This document shows, one piece after another, positions 33,519 to 46,092 of a stretch of DNA of 64,000 nucleotides (positions within the stretch are counted from its first letter, which is position 1; the number at the start of each line of letters is the position of its first letter). The stretch lies in the NCBI GenBank assembly GCA_003008705.1, contig PDUO01000103.1, positions 47,051 through 111,050 on the forward strand, given 5' to 3'. This stretch comes from Pezicula radicicola. Lineage: Eukaryota; Ascomycota; Leotiomycetes; Helotiales; Dermateaceae. The translations under genes and the position numbers were made by a program. Below the pieces are notes generated by a model. The model saw only the letters and a list, made by a program, of their open reading frames with translations. It was not told where the DNA came from and searched no databases.

Positions 33519-34651
33519 ATGATCACAGTAACATCTCTAGCTACGGCTCGAGTTCTCATCGTTGGGAAAGGCGATCTGGTTGATGAAATTCTGCGTAGCT
33601 TGGCGTCTCATGGTAGGCCTGCCAGATGTTTCCCGAAGCATCAATAACTTATTACTCAGGATAGGTGTTTACAATCTGACGGTCATAGACGCCTTGACAG
33701 CTGCCGATGAAAGGTTCTGCCAATTTATCAAACAAGTCAGGCTGTCCGGCACGGCAAGTGTGAGAACTAGGCTTACAGACAGCGGGTAATAGGATCCCGA
33801 AGAATTCATTCAAGTAGATCAGGACTACTTCAAGTCATTCCATATTGTTCTGGTCATAAACCAACCTCGCTCTTTTGAGCTCACACTGAGCGATTTGCGG
33901 TGGTCGAGTACGTGGCTTACAAAAATACAAGTTCATGCTAATGGTTGAGACAATCTATAGATGACGGCGAGGGAAACGATCATGATCTGCCTATGATTGT
34001 CATGAGAAATGTGTCAAATACGTGTAAAATGAGATGTCAATATCGACAGTTGCTAGGTAATTTGGACCATCTGATTAACTACATATACCAGCATACTAAC
34101 AGACTCGGATAGTTGATGGTTGCAAATCGTCTAGATTCGTTAGCCTGCGAATGGAGCTGCTGCCCTGGACGGACGAGAAGCGTGCATTAAGTAAGATCTC
34201 TACATTCTAGCTGAGAGGTGGAGGATCCTGATAAGCTGCTCCCCGCGATAGTTGCGTCCACCATCACAGATGAGTTCATGCAAGAGAAGAACCCGACTCT
34301 TCAAGCATACCTTACTGCCGCTCTTGCAGTTGTCGTATATCACCAGTCAAAAGGCTCATGGCCGGGCCCTCAAGATAGAGAACAGGTTCAAATCATGGAA
34401 GAACAATTCGTGATCACGTCGCAGCCAAAGATCCAGGAATTTATTGATATATTGTAGGTTTTACTACAGTCTGCAATGCATCCCTACTAAGAAGCTACAG
34501 CTGTGAAAAAGGTCTTGCTGCGGCTCACGAAACCACAGCTATTCTTGGTCGGATAGTTGTTCTTGATGCTATCGAATTGCTTACAGGCAATGGGCAACCT
34601 ATCAATAATACCAGTTTGGAAGAGGTTATTCGCATCGTGGCCAAGACTTAA
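33519..34651 (+). pseudogene. relic of a ThiF/Aos1-like E1 (SUMO-activating type) subunit gene
   Basis: Exon 1 (33519-33612) and exon 2 (from 33665) join in phase over a 52-nt intron. They give TARVLIVGKGDLVDEILRSL and then HGVYNLTVIDALTAADERF, the nucleotide-binding pattern of ThiF/E1 proteins. The frame continues to two adjacent stops, TAA-TAG at 33787-33792, then reopens in the same frame as DPEEFIQVDQDYFKSFHIVL. Another stop follows at 33946. Later exons recover LPAIVASTITDEFMQEKNPT (about 34220-34453). After a 47-nt intron with a TACTAA branch they give TTAILGRIVVLDAIELLTGN to a stop at 34651, like the conserved C-terminal E1 segment. The middle (33950-34200) cannot be read. A SUMO E1 is essential in fungi, so this is probably a degenerate extra copy. 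Family call moderate. Confidence 0.5.
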
Positions 34652-35332
34652 TGACCACAAAAAATGGAATCTAAGCAAGAGTCCAAACGCTGTCTCGAAC
34701 TTTCAGGAGCAAGGAAATATTCGGTCCGTACTGCCTAGAGATAGCTGAGCTAATAAGCCTAACTATGTTGGATTTTACACACTTAGCAATGTGGCTATTT
34801 TGTATTTTACTGACTGTTTGTTTTCTCTCGGCGTAGCATATTAGGCTCTTTATTGGCATGACAGATAAGTCAATTGTTAGAGCATTAGCAAATGTAGCAG
34901 TGTCTGAACCGGAGTTTCACTGTTATAAACATTTACGAGGCTCATGTTCATGAGCTATACCCGGCGTAGCCTTGTTTCTCGCCAGGTACAGTAGTTTAAA
35001 GAAGAATCGGTTACTCTAGGGCAGACTACATGCTATGGCTCTCCCTCAATTCGATTGAATTGAATTATTTGCTCTTCTTAATTACGATCCAAGCCCATAC
35101 GAATGACGACGGATATCACAAGATCAAGCATGTGAAAATATATAATAAGACTAAGACACAACGCAGCCTCATAGTTTCTGGAATTTATTTTCAGAAATGC
35201 GACAAGTAATCGAGTGAAATCATTGCTGGAAGATGAAAAGGCCTTTGCAGGAATACAAACAATATATCACACACTGAATGTAGCATAATTCAGAGAGAGG
35301 AGAGCCGTTTTGTATTGCTCAACACAAATATT
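34652..35332. other. intergenic stretch
   Basis: Nothing recognised. It is the 3' flank of both the E1-like relic and the carboxylesterase gene. Confidence 0.45.
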
Positions 35333-36976
35333 TTACCAGGGCTTCTGAGCAGCCATGTATTCCTTCCAAAAAGCTATCCTCTCTGGACTTTCTGACAAGG
35401 GAATCGGGTAACACTCTTTTCCGAGATGCATGATTCTCTCATTATCCGTGGAAACAAAGTCTGGCAAGCCTTCCCCATTGGGACTCCCAGTCTTTATGAA
35501 ATTGGACCAGTAACCCGACATAATCACTGCCACTTCTTTGTCAACATCGCCATACGGGTATCCGTCTTGTGCATATAGGTTATTGAGTACGAAAGGAATC
35601 TCGGCTCCGTGAAAAGCGCCATGGCGGGCACCGGGTCCCATTTTACTATAGGTGTACTCTGAGCGTGGGACGTCTTTCTCATAAATGCGGAGCTTTGGCT
35701 GACTATCAGGACCAGCGGCGCCAACCGCCTGACGAGAGGGTGGTGCGTCGGGTCCACCTCTACGAGGAGGGGGAGCGTGTGTATAAAAGTAACCGAAGAC
35801 GGGGCTCTGTGCATGTTTGTGGTATTCTTCTGCCCAGAGAGAGACCGTCACTCGCGAGTTATCTCGGGCCGCCTGGTTCCAAGCTTCTCGGGCGTTGACC
35901 TTGTCGGATAAAGGGTAAAGCTCGAGAAACTTCTCTACAAGTGAGCCATATTTCTGCATGGCGCAGGCCTTGAAATGGTCTTCATTGAATTCAGGATCAG
36001 CGTATGTGCCGCCTTCATCAGAGTTGTGACCCGTCATAATGGGAACATCGGCCTGGATACCCTGCTTCAGAGATTCCTCATAGCTGGTTGGGAGAACCCA
36101 GCCATCGACACAGGGGCGGTAAAAGGGCGGATTCCCCCAAACCTCATCGTTCTTATTGTTTCCTGATAGAAGGACATCGAGAGACAACTTGCGCATCTCT
36201 TCAATGTTTGAGGCACCTTTCTCCTTGGCTGTTTCGGTACCTTGTGTCTCTGCTTTCTCCTTTGTGCGATAGGCAGGAGCAAGACCGCTGAGAAGTGGAT
36301 CATGTGAATATCTCCAGCCAGACTGCGGTATGGCACCACGGAAGAGCCCACGCGAAAGAGGGGAGAGTATGTGAATAGCTGTCGAGGCGCCTCCAGCAGA
36401 CTGTCCACCAATAGTGACTTTCGATGGATCACCGCCGAAAGCGGCGACATTCTCCTTCACCCATTTGAGCGCAGCAATCTGGTCAAGAATGCCATAGTTG
36501 CCCGAAGCGCTGTGGCCAGACTCTTTGCTCAATTCAGGTGTTGCTAAAAACCCGAGGATTCCAACACGATAGTTAAGAGTAACAACAACGAGGCCTTTGG
36601 AAGCCAAACCTGTCCCTTCGTAGGCATGCTCGGAACCAGAGCCTGCGATGAAGCGTCCACCGTAGATCCAGACAAAAACAGGGAGCTTCTCGTCAACGGA
36701 CTTCGCTGGAGTCCATATATTGAGTGAGAGACAATCTTCGCTTTGGGACGGAAGGACATTCATGGGGCCGAAAGCCATCTGAGGACATGGCGGACCAAAA
36801 CTATCTGCAATACGGACACCTGCCCAGGGCAGAGGAGGTTGCGGCTCCCGCCACCTATTTTCTCCAGCTGTGGACGCAGCATAAGGTAGACCTTTGTAAA
36901 CAATGATGTTCTCGTTGTAATCGGATTGAACGCCTTGGACAAGGCCGGTTGAAATCTGAATAATAGGAGGAGCCAT
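35333..36976 (-). CDS. type B carboxylesterase
   Basis: An intronless alpha/beta-hydrolase of 547 residues if started at the ATG at 36976 (MAPPIIQISTG), where homology begins. The frame stays open upstream to 37240 (88 more codons), but that part lacks family character and is probably leader sequence. The catalytic triad is intact: Ser193 in GGQSAGG, Glu321 in HNSDEGGTY and His456 in GAFHGAEIP. The second family signature EDCLSLNIW is at about 80-88, and the oxyanion-hole segment is WIYGGRF. No signal peptide is seen at the chosen start, which suggests an intracellular enzyme. Substrate unknown; related fungal enzymes cleave ester bonds of xenobiotics or secondary metabolites. Confidence 0.88.
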   Translation of the reverse strand: MAPPIIQISTGLVQGVQSDYNENIIVYKGLPYAASTAGENRWREPQPPLPWAGVRIADSFGPPCPQMAFGPMNVLPSQSEDCLSLNIWTPAKSVDEKLPVFVWIYGGRFIAGSGSEHAYEGTGLASKGLVVVTLNYRVGILGFLATPELSKESGHSASGNYGILDQIAALKWVKENVAAFGGDPSKVTIGGQSAGGASTAIHILSPLSRGLFRGAIPQSGWRYSHDPLLSGLAPAYRTKEKAETQGTETAKEKGASNIEEMRKLSLDVLLSGNNKNDEVWGNPPFYRPCVDGWVLPTSYEESLKQGIQADVPIMTGHNSDEGGTYADPEFNEDHFKACAMQKYGSLVEKFLELYPLSDKVNAREAWNQAARDNSRVTVSLWAEEYHKHAQSPVFGYFYTHAPPPRRGGPDAPPSRQAVGAAGPDSQPKLRIYEKDVPRSEYTYSKMGPGARHGAFHGAEIPFVLNNLYAQDGYPYGDVDKEVAVIMSGYWSNFIKTGSPNGEGLPDFVSTDNERIMHLGKECYPIPLSESPERIAFWKEYMAAQKPW

Positions 36977-38711
36977 GCCGTACTTGTATAGCAGATAGAA
37001 GCTAAGAAACGAGAGGCTTTGGGGAGTGTCGTCTAATTTGTAGGAACATTGTGGCAATGGAGAAGCCTTCCCCACGGTCGGTTGGCTCGGTCCGAAAAGA
37101 GTAAGCTCATTTGGCCGAGCTTGAAGCATGAAATGTACGAACCTATATTTAGGAAAGGTTATTATCGCATTGAATACCGAACCTCGCGAAGTGTCCGACT
37201 TATTCCTACTTACTGTATTGTGGTTCCATTTTGAAGGCATTCGTAACCCTATATAACACCTCTATGCCACTCCAAGGAGCAAAAGTCTCGAGCTGGTGAT
37301 ACTGAGTTCGAAGCAGACAATGAAACAAATGGCAAGTCTTAGCGAATACCACGGCTTCTTAACCTCCGTTCCACCGCTCGCACAGCTCTAGACTCATGTT
37401 TATTTCTTTCGTCGTTTTGAAGTTTACAAGATACTGAGGGATACGCCGTTTAATAGCTCCAAATCGATGCAAGCTGAATTGAAATGTAAGAGAATGGTGG
37501 GATAAAAAGAGTAAGCGAGGTAGCTACTTGAAATGATAATTCCATAGCGGATCAACCAGACTCAGGAAATGTTCTGCAGTGAAAGTTGGCCTAATATTCT
37601 TTTGGGTTTCTGGGAACCTTCTGGAGCTTTATCTTATTTCGCTACAAAGTCGTTGTCGCATGATACCCTCGAATTGACTGTTGATAGTGGTTGCGCTAGC
37701 GGAGTTTATATTCGTGAAAATGGGAGTATAATAGTGCTTGGACCGGTGATTAAGATAGTGTAGCAGGAGGAACCGGGAGGTTGGTGGGATGAGTATAATA
37801 GCTCTAGTACAAAAACGTTACGTAGGTCCTCAACTAAGTTTCTTCGTCCTGAAGTACATATCCACTTGGAGTTTCACTTTGTTTTTAGTTCAAAGAATGA
37901 AGCACTTCTCTCGTATATTTCAAGTGCTACTATTCCTGACACTTATATTTTGGTAGGTAAAGGAATTCCCTATCTAATCACTTCGTTGCGTCTTCTTTTC
38001 CTTATTGAAATGAAAAATAGTTAAGTGAAAACCCCCAGAATTCGCACAAGGTGGATATACCTAATTGGAGATATGATAACCCAAATCATGATATGTCACT
38101 AGCGGCAAATTTCAACACACTCTAGACCAGTATCTAATGTGGAGAGAGTGCCCTCAGCGTTGATTGACTGTACCTATGTAGAGATAGTAACTTTACAATC
38201 GAATCGGCGCAAAGTCACTTACTAGTGCGCGTGCCAAGGACTTTTCTCAAACCAGCTACACATAGCAGGGAAATATCCATATGGGAGCTAGTTTCTCATA
38301 ATATAATATGTTTTTACTCACTGACATGTGTACAGAGACAAAGTTTGTATGTGCGCCAGCTTGATGTAGCTAAGGTTTACGGCTAGGGGTAGAGTTTCGC
38401 TACCTAGATACATAGGTAGTGCATATTGACATTGGCCCTTAATGGGCACCTGACAGCAGAGTTGGGTGGTTTGGGTCAATTTAGTTATTGTCATATTGTC
38501 ATGACTTTCACCACTGAAAATAATGGACTTAGTACTGTAGATAGTAGAAATGGCGTGATATAGGCGATGTTCTACCCCGGGAATTAATCGGAGTAAATAT
38601 GATGTATGTTATCAAGTCTTCCTGAAAGGTCACCATTCACTGAATTAATAAATGTCTGCCCGCAATTGAGTGTCTTAAGCAATTTTTAACAGTCTTTTTA
38701 CCTTCAACACA
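36977..38711. other. intergenic stretch between divergent genes
   Basis: Holds the promoters of the carboxylesterase (minus) and the acyl-CoA reductase-like gene (plus). No other gene is recognised; short frames only. Confidence 0.4.
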
Positions 38712-40093
38712 ATGCCGAGTACATCTGATTCTTTAGTAAACTTCTACAAGGGAAAACATGTGTTCTGCACAGGAGGATCAGGAATGCTAGGGACAGCATA
38801 TCTATCCAGACTTGTTCTTGACACTCCTGTCCTTTGTGTATATGTCTTGGTCAGAGGAGGAGCGAAGTACGTTAGTTGTTGTTGAATCCTCCAAACTAGG
38901 GCTAATTTCTTTGGTGATATAGACGTTTATGGGAAATTTGGACCTCCCACTTGCCGACTGATATGATTAAGGAACTTCGCACGTCGGGAAAAATCGTTGT
39001 CTTTGACGGTGACATCACATTGCCCAATTTTGGACTCAATTCGGATTCGATAGAGCTCATTCGAAAACACGTTTCCATCTTCGTTCATGGAGCTTCTACT
39101 ATAAACCTCAAGAAATCCTTAGCCGAAATAGCACCTGATATTATCCAGCCATCACTGGCTCTTGCCAGGCTTGCTCTTACATGTCCCAACCTATCTCAAT
39201 TTGTGTATATTTCCACAGCATATGCAAGTGCGTTTCTTAGAGAGACAAAGGATAAACTGATGACTGGATCAGACGCAATAATCGGAGAGTATATCAATTC
39301 GATTCGTAACGACTCGATCGACTCCTCAGATATTGAACTATCAGATTTATCTTCGTTTGGTAGTACTCCAGAGTTTACTTTCGTTCATCACCCTTATCCG
39401 TACACCTACGCAAAACACTTGACAGAGCGTTTGCTTCTACGAGAATTCGCACAACTCGGCCGCGGGGAACAGTTAATGATTTTTCGTCCTTCATGTATCG
39501 GGCCAGCCGAATCTTTCCCTTGCCCTTTCTACGAAATTCCTGGATCAAGCCCTGGGACGACATTGTTGGCACTGATTCTGGCCAATCCACCTACAAAGAT
39601 GCGATTTTCATCGCACTTGTCAGATCCTTTGGAAGCTACTATTGACGAGATTCCCGTTGATATTGTTGTTAATCGATTGATTGCTCACGTCGCCTATCGA
39701 ACCAGTGGCTGCGTACATGCTGTTGCTGGTGCTTCTGGTCGTCAATCATTTACAACACTGTGGAATAATGGTATACGACTTCGTGGGTTCTGGTGGAGTC
39801 GACCGAAACTTGTATGGTGCAATGATGAATGGACGTCTAAAAAGCTTTGCAAAACCGCAAGACTGTTTGTTATTTTGGGGTGTTCCTTTTTGTTTGATGA
39901 TGCAAAGACGAAGCTTATCTGGGAAGCTATGTCAGAGGAAGATCGAGTGTCCTGGCCGCTTTGGAAATATATTGACTCGAGCGATCCGAGATATCTGGAG
40001 GGGCGTATAGCAACAGCGAAAATATTGGCCAGTCAATTTATAAAAAGAAAAGGTTTTCCGGCCTCACTTGTGAAAATAATGTGTCGTAATTAG
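38712..40093 (+). CDS. fatty acyl-CoA reductase-like extended SDR (NAD_binding_4)
   Basis: Two exons (38712-38866, 38923-40093; 56-nt intron GTACGT to ATATAG) give 441 residues. The N-terminus has the extended-SDR nucleotide-binding pattern VFCTGGSGMLGTAYLSRLV, then VYVLVRGGAK. Further features are the DGDITLPNFGL segment, the serine strand FVYISTAYASAF, and the active-site YTYAKHLTERLL. The segment RPSCIGPAESFPCPFYE matches the substrate-proximal region of fatty acyl-CoA and carrier-protein reductases. These enzymes reduce acyl thioesters to alcohols or aldehydes with NADPH. The protein lacks the C-terminal sterile domain of plant and animal enzymes. It could act alone on fatty acyl-CoA or as a stand-alone relative of NRPS reductase domains. 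Confidence 0.8.
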
Positions 40094-41173
40094 TACTCAA
40101 ATACAGAGAGAGACAAAAGGGCGAGTTGCTTTGCCACGTATGCCACCAGTTAGCAGCACAATTGACTGTGAACTCAAGCATTTGACTATAAAGCTTAACA
40201 CCATACCCGAACAAAAGAAATTTATACCATGGAAGGCTTTTGGTCACCTTAATGTCAGGTGATAGTAAGATCGACCTTGATCTTGATACGAAGAGTAGGT
40301 TGCTGTTCCGCACATTCTAGCATGCTTTGCTGGCAATAAGGCGTATAGTCGAGAATGAAAACGGATATCTCCATTGGGGAGATGTCACCTTCTCACAGAG
40401 TGCTTTTGACATACGTCTAGGGTTTTATGACCGAATGTGGATGCGGGTCGTTGCTTCTGATCTGAAAACTGAGAGCAATGGGTTTCTTCGATGTACCATC
40501 CTCGCTATACTCGATCGGTGTTTCACTTACTCTTCTATTTGCTTGACGGTAGGTCTTTTCGCCCTTAGGACAAGTAGAAAAGAAAGATTCCTAGTGGAAA
40601 GAACAAACCTTGTAAATAAGTGAGGCCAACTTATTGAACGTAGGCTGGTACTTAGCCTTCGTATTGTGTATGAAAACGGATAACTGAAGATGGTGGATAG
40701 AGAACTTAGGTGCTACTAGCACCAATGCAGTGGGGTTGTAGAGAAACAGTCCTCATACCTGGATGGAATCGTCAGGTCTGCTTTACACTGGAAAGTATGA
40801 CATCCTGTCCTAAATACAGCACCCCGAGAGGCCAAAATGATGATATATATAAGAACGGGGTGCTGCTGATGTAGATGCAGAAAGAAAGGAGAAAGGAAGA
40901 AGTGAAGGTGTGAACAAGGAACAAGGTTGTTGAGCGGTCACGTGAACGATAAGGCTGGGATTTTGAAGTTGGCTGCATCGCGAATCTGGACACGACAGCA
41001 TCAGAGCTCCAGCACAGTAATTCACGACGCCACGGCAATTCACTCGAAATCCGGACGACATCAATTGTCTGTCGCATGTCATCTCAATAACTCGACTGCT
41101 CGCCCGAAACTTCATTCACCGATTGCAGAAGTACGGGAGAGTGTATAAATATTAACGCTTCTGGGCGCACAAG
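40094..41173. other. intergenic stretch
   Basis: No gene supported. A 98-codon frame at 40327-40623 and overlapping minus-strand frames at 40772-41115 have no relatives I know. The last 300 bases are the ChAPs promoter. Confidence 0.4.
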
Positions 41174-43551
41174 ATGGTGGTATGCTACTCTCCATTGTTC
41201 CGCTGTCCAAACGCAGCTTGCTCATCTCGAACCTAGGCGCCAGCTGTTCCAGAGCTCACCGAGGAGATCCTACACGAGTCGACTGATGCGCGAACAGAAG
41301 TTCTTCCAGCCCTACGCGAATTAGGTCCACCGGATCTCGTGCAGTTGATCAAGCAAGCTCCAAGAAACCCCGGCAAACAAGTATGAAATGCTGCAGAGAA
41401 CCAGAGACCAGACACATGCTGATGGAGTTGTGGCAGATTGGAATATACCACCATGTCACTGGTGTCGATGCATCATCTTCCGCAAGTCTAGCAGCCTACA
41501 TCAACACACTGACCTATAAGGAGAACAATCAGTCCACAACAAAGATTGTTGAGGGGCTTTACTGGTATGGATATATGGGTTTCTGGTCTGCCACAGTCTG
41601 TCAATTGCTAATTGTTATAGCTGCTATAATGCTTTCTCTCGACTCGACATGCGCGTGCATGTTACGATTCCCGGTACCGTCGATAGCTATTGCATAGATG
41701 AGAGAGGAGACAAAAGAGTTGCATCAGACGAGCTATGGTTAGAGACATACCTGTGCAGTGTGCTTCGCGCATACTCATATGCCGATGATGGCAGCGGGGA
41801 GACAATCAGGAAAATCATGGGTGTGCGGAGATTTAATCCAGTTACAAGTACCGAACAAGAGCACAGATTTCTACAAGCAGCTGAGCAGTTATTCTTCCGA
41901 GGTATGCTAACTATCAAGGTAAGGAGGCAGTATGCTGACATTTGTAGGATGGCAACTCGGTTCTGACTCCGTCGTTCAAGTCCCCAACAACGTTTCGAAT
42001 CATCTCACAACTGGTTTGTTAAAGTATTTCGCAACCACCGGCAGATTTGCATCTGGGGTCAATCTTTTTGAGAAGCTTAGAACGCGGAATGTGGAGGTAT
42101 CTTCCCTGCTCGCAAAGGTTCTTTTCATGGGAAACGAGGAAGTTCAGGCAATCCGAGTACTTCATGACGCCGTCAAGCAATCACCAATGGACTACACAAT
42201 GTTGGATACACAAGCAGAATTCTTGAAGAAGAAGGCTTTGAATCCAAATACACCCGAATTGAAGGATGAGAGACTGAGAATGTCGCTTGGCTGCGCGGAC
42301 CGGAGCACAGTTGCAGCTCCAAGTGAGTTTGGCACGTGGGCAAGATTGGCCGAAGTCTATGTTGCGAGGGAAGATTGGGAGAACGCTCTGACGACTTTAA
42401 ACTCTTGTCCGATGTTCACATATCAAGACAAGGATGCTCCCATTATGCCAGAACCCAAAGAGATCCACCTCCCCACGTTGCCTGAAACGCGGTTAGACGA
42501 AATCGACAGCGAGTCGGAGTCAAAATATGGGGAACAGGTTCATCCGAGCCTTTTGAGCTTACGTGCTGCCCAATATAAGGGCACATTTAAACACGCTTAC
42601 AGCATACTAACAGAGATGACTGCGAAGATTGGATGGGATCAGTTGCTGCGAATCCGAAGCAATGTGTTTGTTATGGAGGAGGAATACCGGAGTGAGAAGC
42701 AACCACCTGTTGGTCAACAAGGTGATTCTGTCCGTCCTCGTAATCCAAGTACCGACGTACTGAGAGGTAGTCCAGGTCCTCCAGTGAATGGAAACAGTGA
42801 CGATCACGACGATGACGGGGAGGCAAGCACCAACGGCGCAGCTTCAGCCGCTCCACCTCTTGTCGCTGAGAATGGTGTTAGAAGTTCAGTAGTCGACAAC
42901 TCACTTGAGAAGCCAGAACATACCGTCACCCCCGAGGAAGTGAAAGGTGGCAATGAGGATGTGAGTGGAATCAAGACTCCCGGAAGAAGTTCTACTAACA
43001 AAGAACAGAGCGAAGCAACCGAAGAGCAACTGTCTCGCTTCAATAACAAGCGTCTCTGTGAACGCTGGCTTGACAGCCTATTCATGGTATTATACGAAGA
43101 CCTCCGTATTTACACAATCTGGCGCACGGAAATGGCCCAATACCGCGCCCAACAAATGCAATACAAGAAATCTGCTGAAGAATGGGAAATCCTTGGATCT
43201 CTTGCGTCTCGACTCCACCACCAAGAAGAAGCTGTTGAAGCCTACCGTGCTTGCTTAGCCATCCGCTTCTCGCCAAAGGCACTCACGGGAATCTTGGCTG
43301 ATTTCGAAAAGGAAAGGAATACTCGTGAGACGGTTGCATCTGTCATTCGTCTGGTTACTTGGCAGTACAGGTGGTACAGCGAATTTAGCCCTGAGCTACT
43401 GTACACGATCCGTACATTGATTGAGGACGAAGGTGCAGTCAAGGTCAGGAGTATCATTCAGGCAACGAGTCTACCTCAGAACGTGCTTGATCTAACCCAC
43501 CATTATGCGGCACTGTGTGCAGCGTTTAGAAGTAGTGGGACAGAGGGTTAA
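41174..43551 (+). CDS. ChAPs family protein (Chs5/Arf1-binding, exomer subunit)
   Basis: Exons 41174-41179, 41237-41380, 41437-41564, 41621-41901 and 41948-43551 keep one frame and give 720 residues; the first coding exon is just ATG-GTG. The ChAPs domain is clear: REILxES-type start (TEEILHESTDARTEVLPALR), LGPPDLVQLIKQAPRNPGKQ, then DASSSASLAAYINTLTYKEN. Next come RVHVTIPGTVDSYCIDERGD and the TPR-like region with WQLGSDSVVQVPNNVSNHLT. A Glu/Ser/Asp-rich linker (residues about 395-490) precedes the C-terminal helical part. Yeast relatives (Bud7, Bch1, Bch2, Chs6) form exomer at the trans-Golgi and deliver chitin synthase to the surface. The exon 3/4 junction is the weakest: an alternative 35-nt intron ending at the same acceptor would keep a few more residues. 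Confidence 0.85.
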
Positions 43552-44597
43552 GCTTGGAAGGAAAGAGTTTATTGAAAGGGTGGATGTGAAAGGTTGATTG
43601 GGGGTTAATGATTAGTGGTTGGTGGTTGCTAATGTGAGTGGCCCCACAATTAGTAGAATCTCAGACGGGGGAATGACATTTCACGAGTCGATAAGTGAGT
43701 GAGTGCGTGAACAGAGATATCCGAACCTACGTACTCGCAAGATGGGAGGAGTCAAGAGTCAAAAGGAGCTTTGGAAAATATAACGTATGTAGTAGAACCA
43801 TGTACAATATACCAACGAAGGCTCTTCTATTTCCTTCTTTGCCCTTGCTATTTTCATGTGACGTATCTGAGAGCAGGAATAAGCATTCCTTCATATTAAT
43901 ATCCACTACTACAATTTGCCTCTTGAGGTACAAGTACAAGTAGGATATTTCTATCACTTACACAACCACACTCAACATATTTCGAACTTGTATAAGCATC
44001 CTGTCATACTTTCCATAGCATAGACTACTTCTACTTCAAAGCACGGCCTCCACGCCCTCCTTGACATTATGCCAGTTTTCTTCTTTTCCCCATGTTCACC
44101 TACTAGGTGCTAGTTGACTTACGATATTGCTAAAGAAGGAGCCCTTCTCAAACTTTGAAACTATTTTGCGGTTTAGAGTTAAAATACTAGTGCACCTCCT
44201 TTAAACCTCATAGCGTAATAGAGTCTATCTAAATTAGTGTCTTCAGAATCTGTGTTAAGTTTTCTTGAGTCCGATTTTAAGCGACCGTAGTCGCTTGATT
44301 GTGTCTCCTATTTCGTACAACTGGCTGGCGGGCACTCAAACTTTCAGTGACTCAAGCACCCACAACGGCAATACTGCTTCCCTACCAAACACTATTTTCG
44401 TCCGTTTAGTGATTCAAGCATTGTCTATAGACTTCAGACAGTACTCACAATACTTCATCATCAAAACAAATAGCTTTGGACAACTCATATTAACGTAGTC
44501 AATCCGCAATGGGTATTTCTCTTCACCCTCTCTATTTATTGTAGCCAACTCCTCTACTAAAACTTCTATTATAAAACCTTTTCAAAGTTCTATTACC
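43552..44597. other. convergent 3' intergenic stretch
   Basis: Lies between the convergent ChAPs and GH72 genes. No gene recognised; probably two 3' untranslated regions and terminators. Confidence 0.45.
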
Positions 44598-46092
44598 TCA
44601 TGCCCTCATCACAAGCACAAATGTACTCGCAATCACAGCTACACCGGCAGAAATACCCCTAGTTGTCGCTGTGCCGGATTGACTTGACGTAGTACTGGCT
44701 GTTGGAGCAGAGCCTGAGGATGTTGCCTTGCCGACTAGATATTGACTTGTGGTAGTGGTGTTACTTTTAACGCCTGTGGCACCAGACTGGGTGGAGTGGG
44801 CGGGGGCAGTGGGTGTAGAGCCTGAAGTACTGCATGTCGATGTAATACTAGCCACGCTGGATGAGCTGACAGGTGTGGACTTGATATTTGCTGCTGCGGC
44901 GGCGACAATCTCAGGCCCCAATGTGGGGAGAGCAACATTGCCATTCAGAAGCCAGCCGCCCGCTGTACTAGAGGGACAAGCCGGTGCTGAAAACGAAGGA
45001 ATATACGCTGCTTCAGCAACTCCAGAGGGAGCGAGCGATGCCCATTGACTGGCAAGGTTGTCGAAATCGGGTTGAATCTTGATTGGGACTCCGGCAAGTG
45101 CTCCATTGGGGTACGTGACAAGGCCGTAGTCATTGGCTTCTTGAACCCATTCGTATATAATGCTTCCCGACCATGTATTGATCATCTCAGGGCCGAAGAT
45201 AGCTGCTTGATCTGCGAATGTGCGATCTCTACCTACATTGCAGCCTGTGGTTCGCATAGTTAGTTCGAGGAATTCAAAAGACTGGATTAAATCAGGTTCT
45301 TACCTGTTTCTGAGAAGAATATTGGAACGTTGTAACCATAGCTCATGTTTTGGAGGTTGCTATATCCTGAAGTCTCGTATGTCGCAGATCCACACCATTC
45401 GTATGAGTTTAGGCCGTAAAAGTCGATACTTTGACTATAGACATCCCCACAAGCCAGATACTCCTGTAGCGCTGGACGCAGCTCGGCAATATCAGCAGCA
45501 GAGTATCCAATTGGGATGTTTCGGTATCCTTTCTTGGTGATATATGCTTTCATATCTACAACAGCAGCTTTAACGTACGGGGCAGCAGGAGACCCGGCGG
45601 CGCTGTTGATAACCTCATTACCGATAAAAAACCCACCGAGATTGTCGTAGCCTTGGAAGGCGTCCATAACGAGGGTGAAAGAAAAGAACTGCTCTTCCGT
45701 CCAGGCGGGTGCAGATTGAGTTACGGTTGTATTGAAGGTATCGAGATCGAGCCAGATGTAGACGCCAGCGTCGGCGAAGATGGACATGCAAGCGTCGTGA
45801 GAGACATACGGGTCGACATGGTATACGTGGATGCTGTTAGTGCCCAAGGTTTTCATTAAGTTGGAGTCTGCAGTACACTGCGTCTCGTCGACCAGGGGAT
45901 CACTTGGAGTTCCTTGGTAGGCAACACCTGGGATTCGTCAGAGACTTATTTAGCATGATGGATTGATTGAGAGACAGTACCTTGCACGAAGAACTGTTGG
46001 CCATCTGCGAAGAACTTGGCTCCTTTGACAGAGATCCGAGGGATGGCTTGGGCGAATGCCGTCAATGCCAGTACAAGAAAGATCGTCAACAT
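44598..46092 (-). CDS. GPI-anchored beta-1,3-glucanosyltransferase, GH72 (Gel/Gas type)
   Basis: Three exons (46092-45981, 45927-45304, 45244-44598; introns 53 and 59 nt) give 460 residues. A signal peptide (MLTIFLVLALTAFAQA) is followed by ISVKGAKFFADGQQFFVQG and the GH72 catalytic domain. The acid/base Glu142 lies in FFIGNEVIN and the nucleophile Glu244 in PIFFSETGC. No C-terminal cysteine-rich X8/CBM43 module follows, so this is the GH72-minus form. A Ser/Thr-rich stretch (about 355-440) ends in a hydrophobic tail (GISAGVAVIASTFVLVMRA) with the look of a GPI attachment signal. The enzyme elongates beta-1,3-glucan in the cell wall. The neighbouring ChAPs gene also serves the wall, but the two are not co-transcribed. 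Confidence 0.92.

Noticed and set aside
36977..37240. 88-codon N-terminal extension of the carboxylesterase
   Set aside because: Family homology begins at MAPPIIQISTG; the extension lacks a signal peptide or conserved residues and is likely 5' untranslated sequence.
41180..41620. Apparent frameshifts in the N-terminal part of the ChAPs gene
   Set aside because: Three short introns with acceptable signals restore one frame, so no pseudogene call was made.
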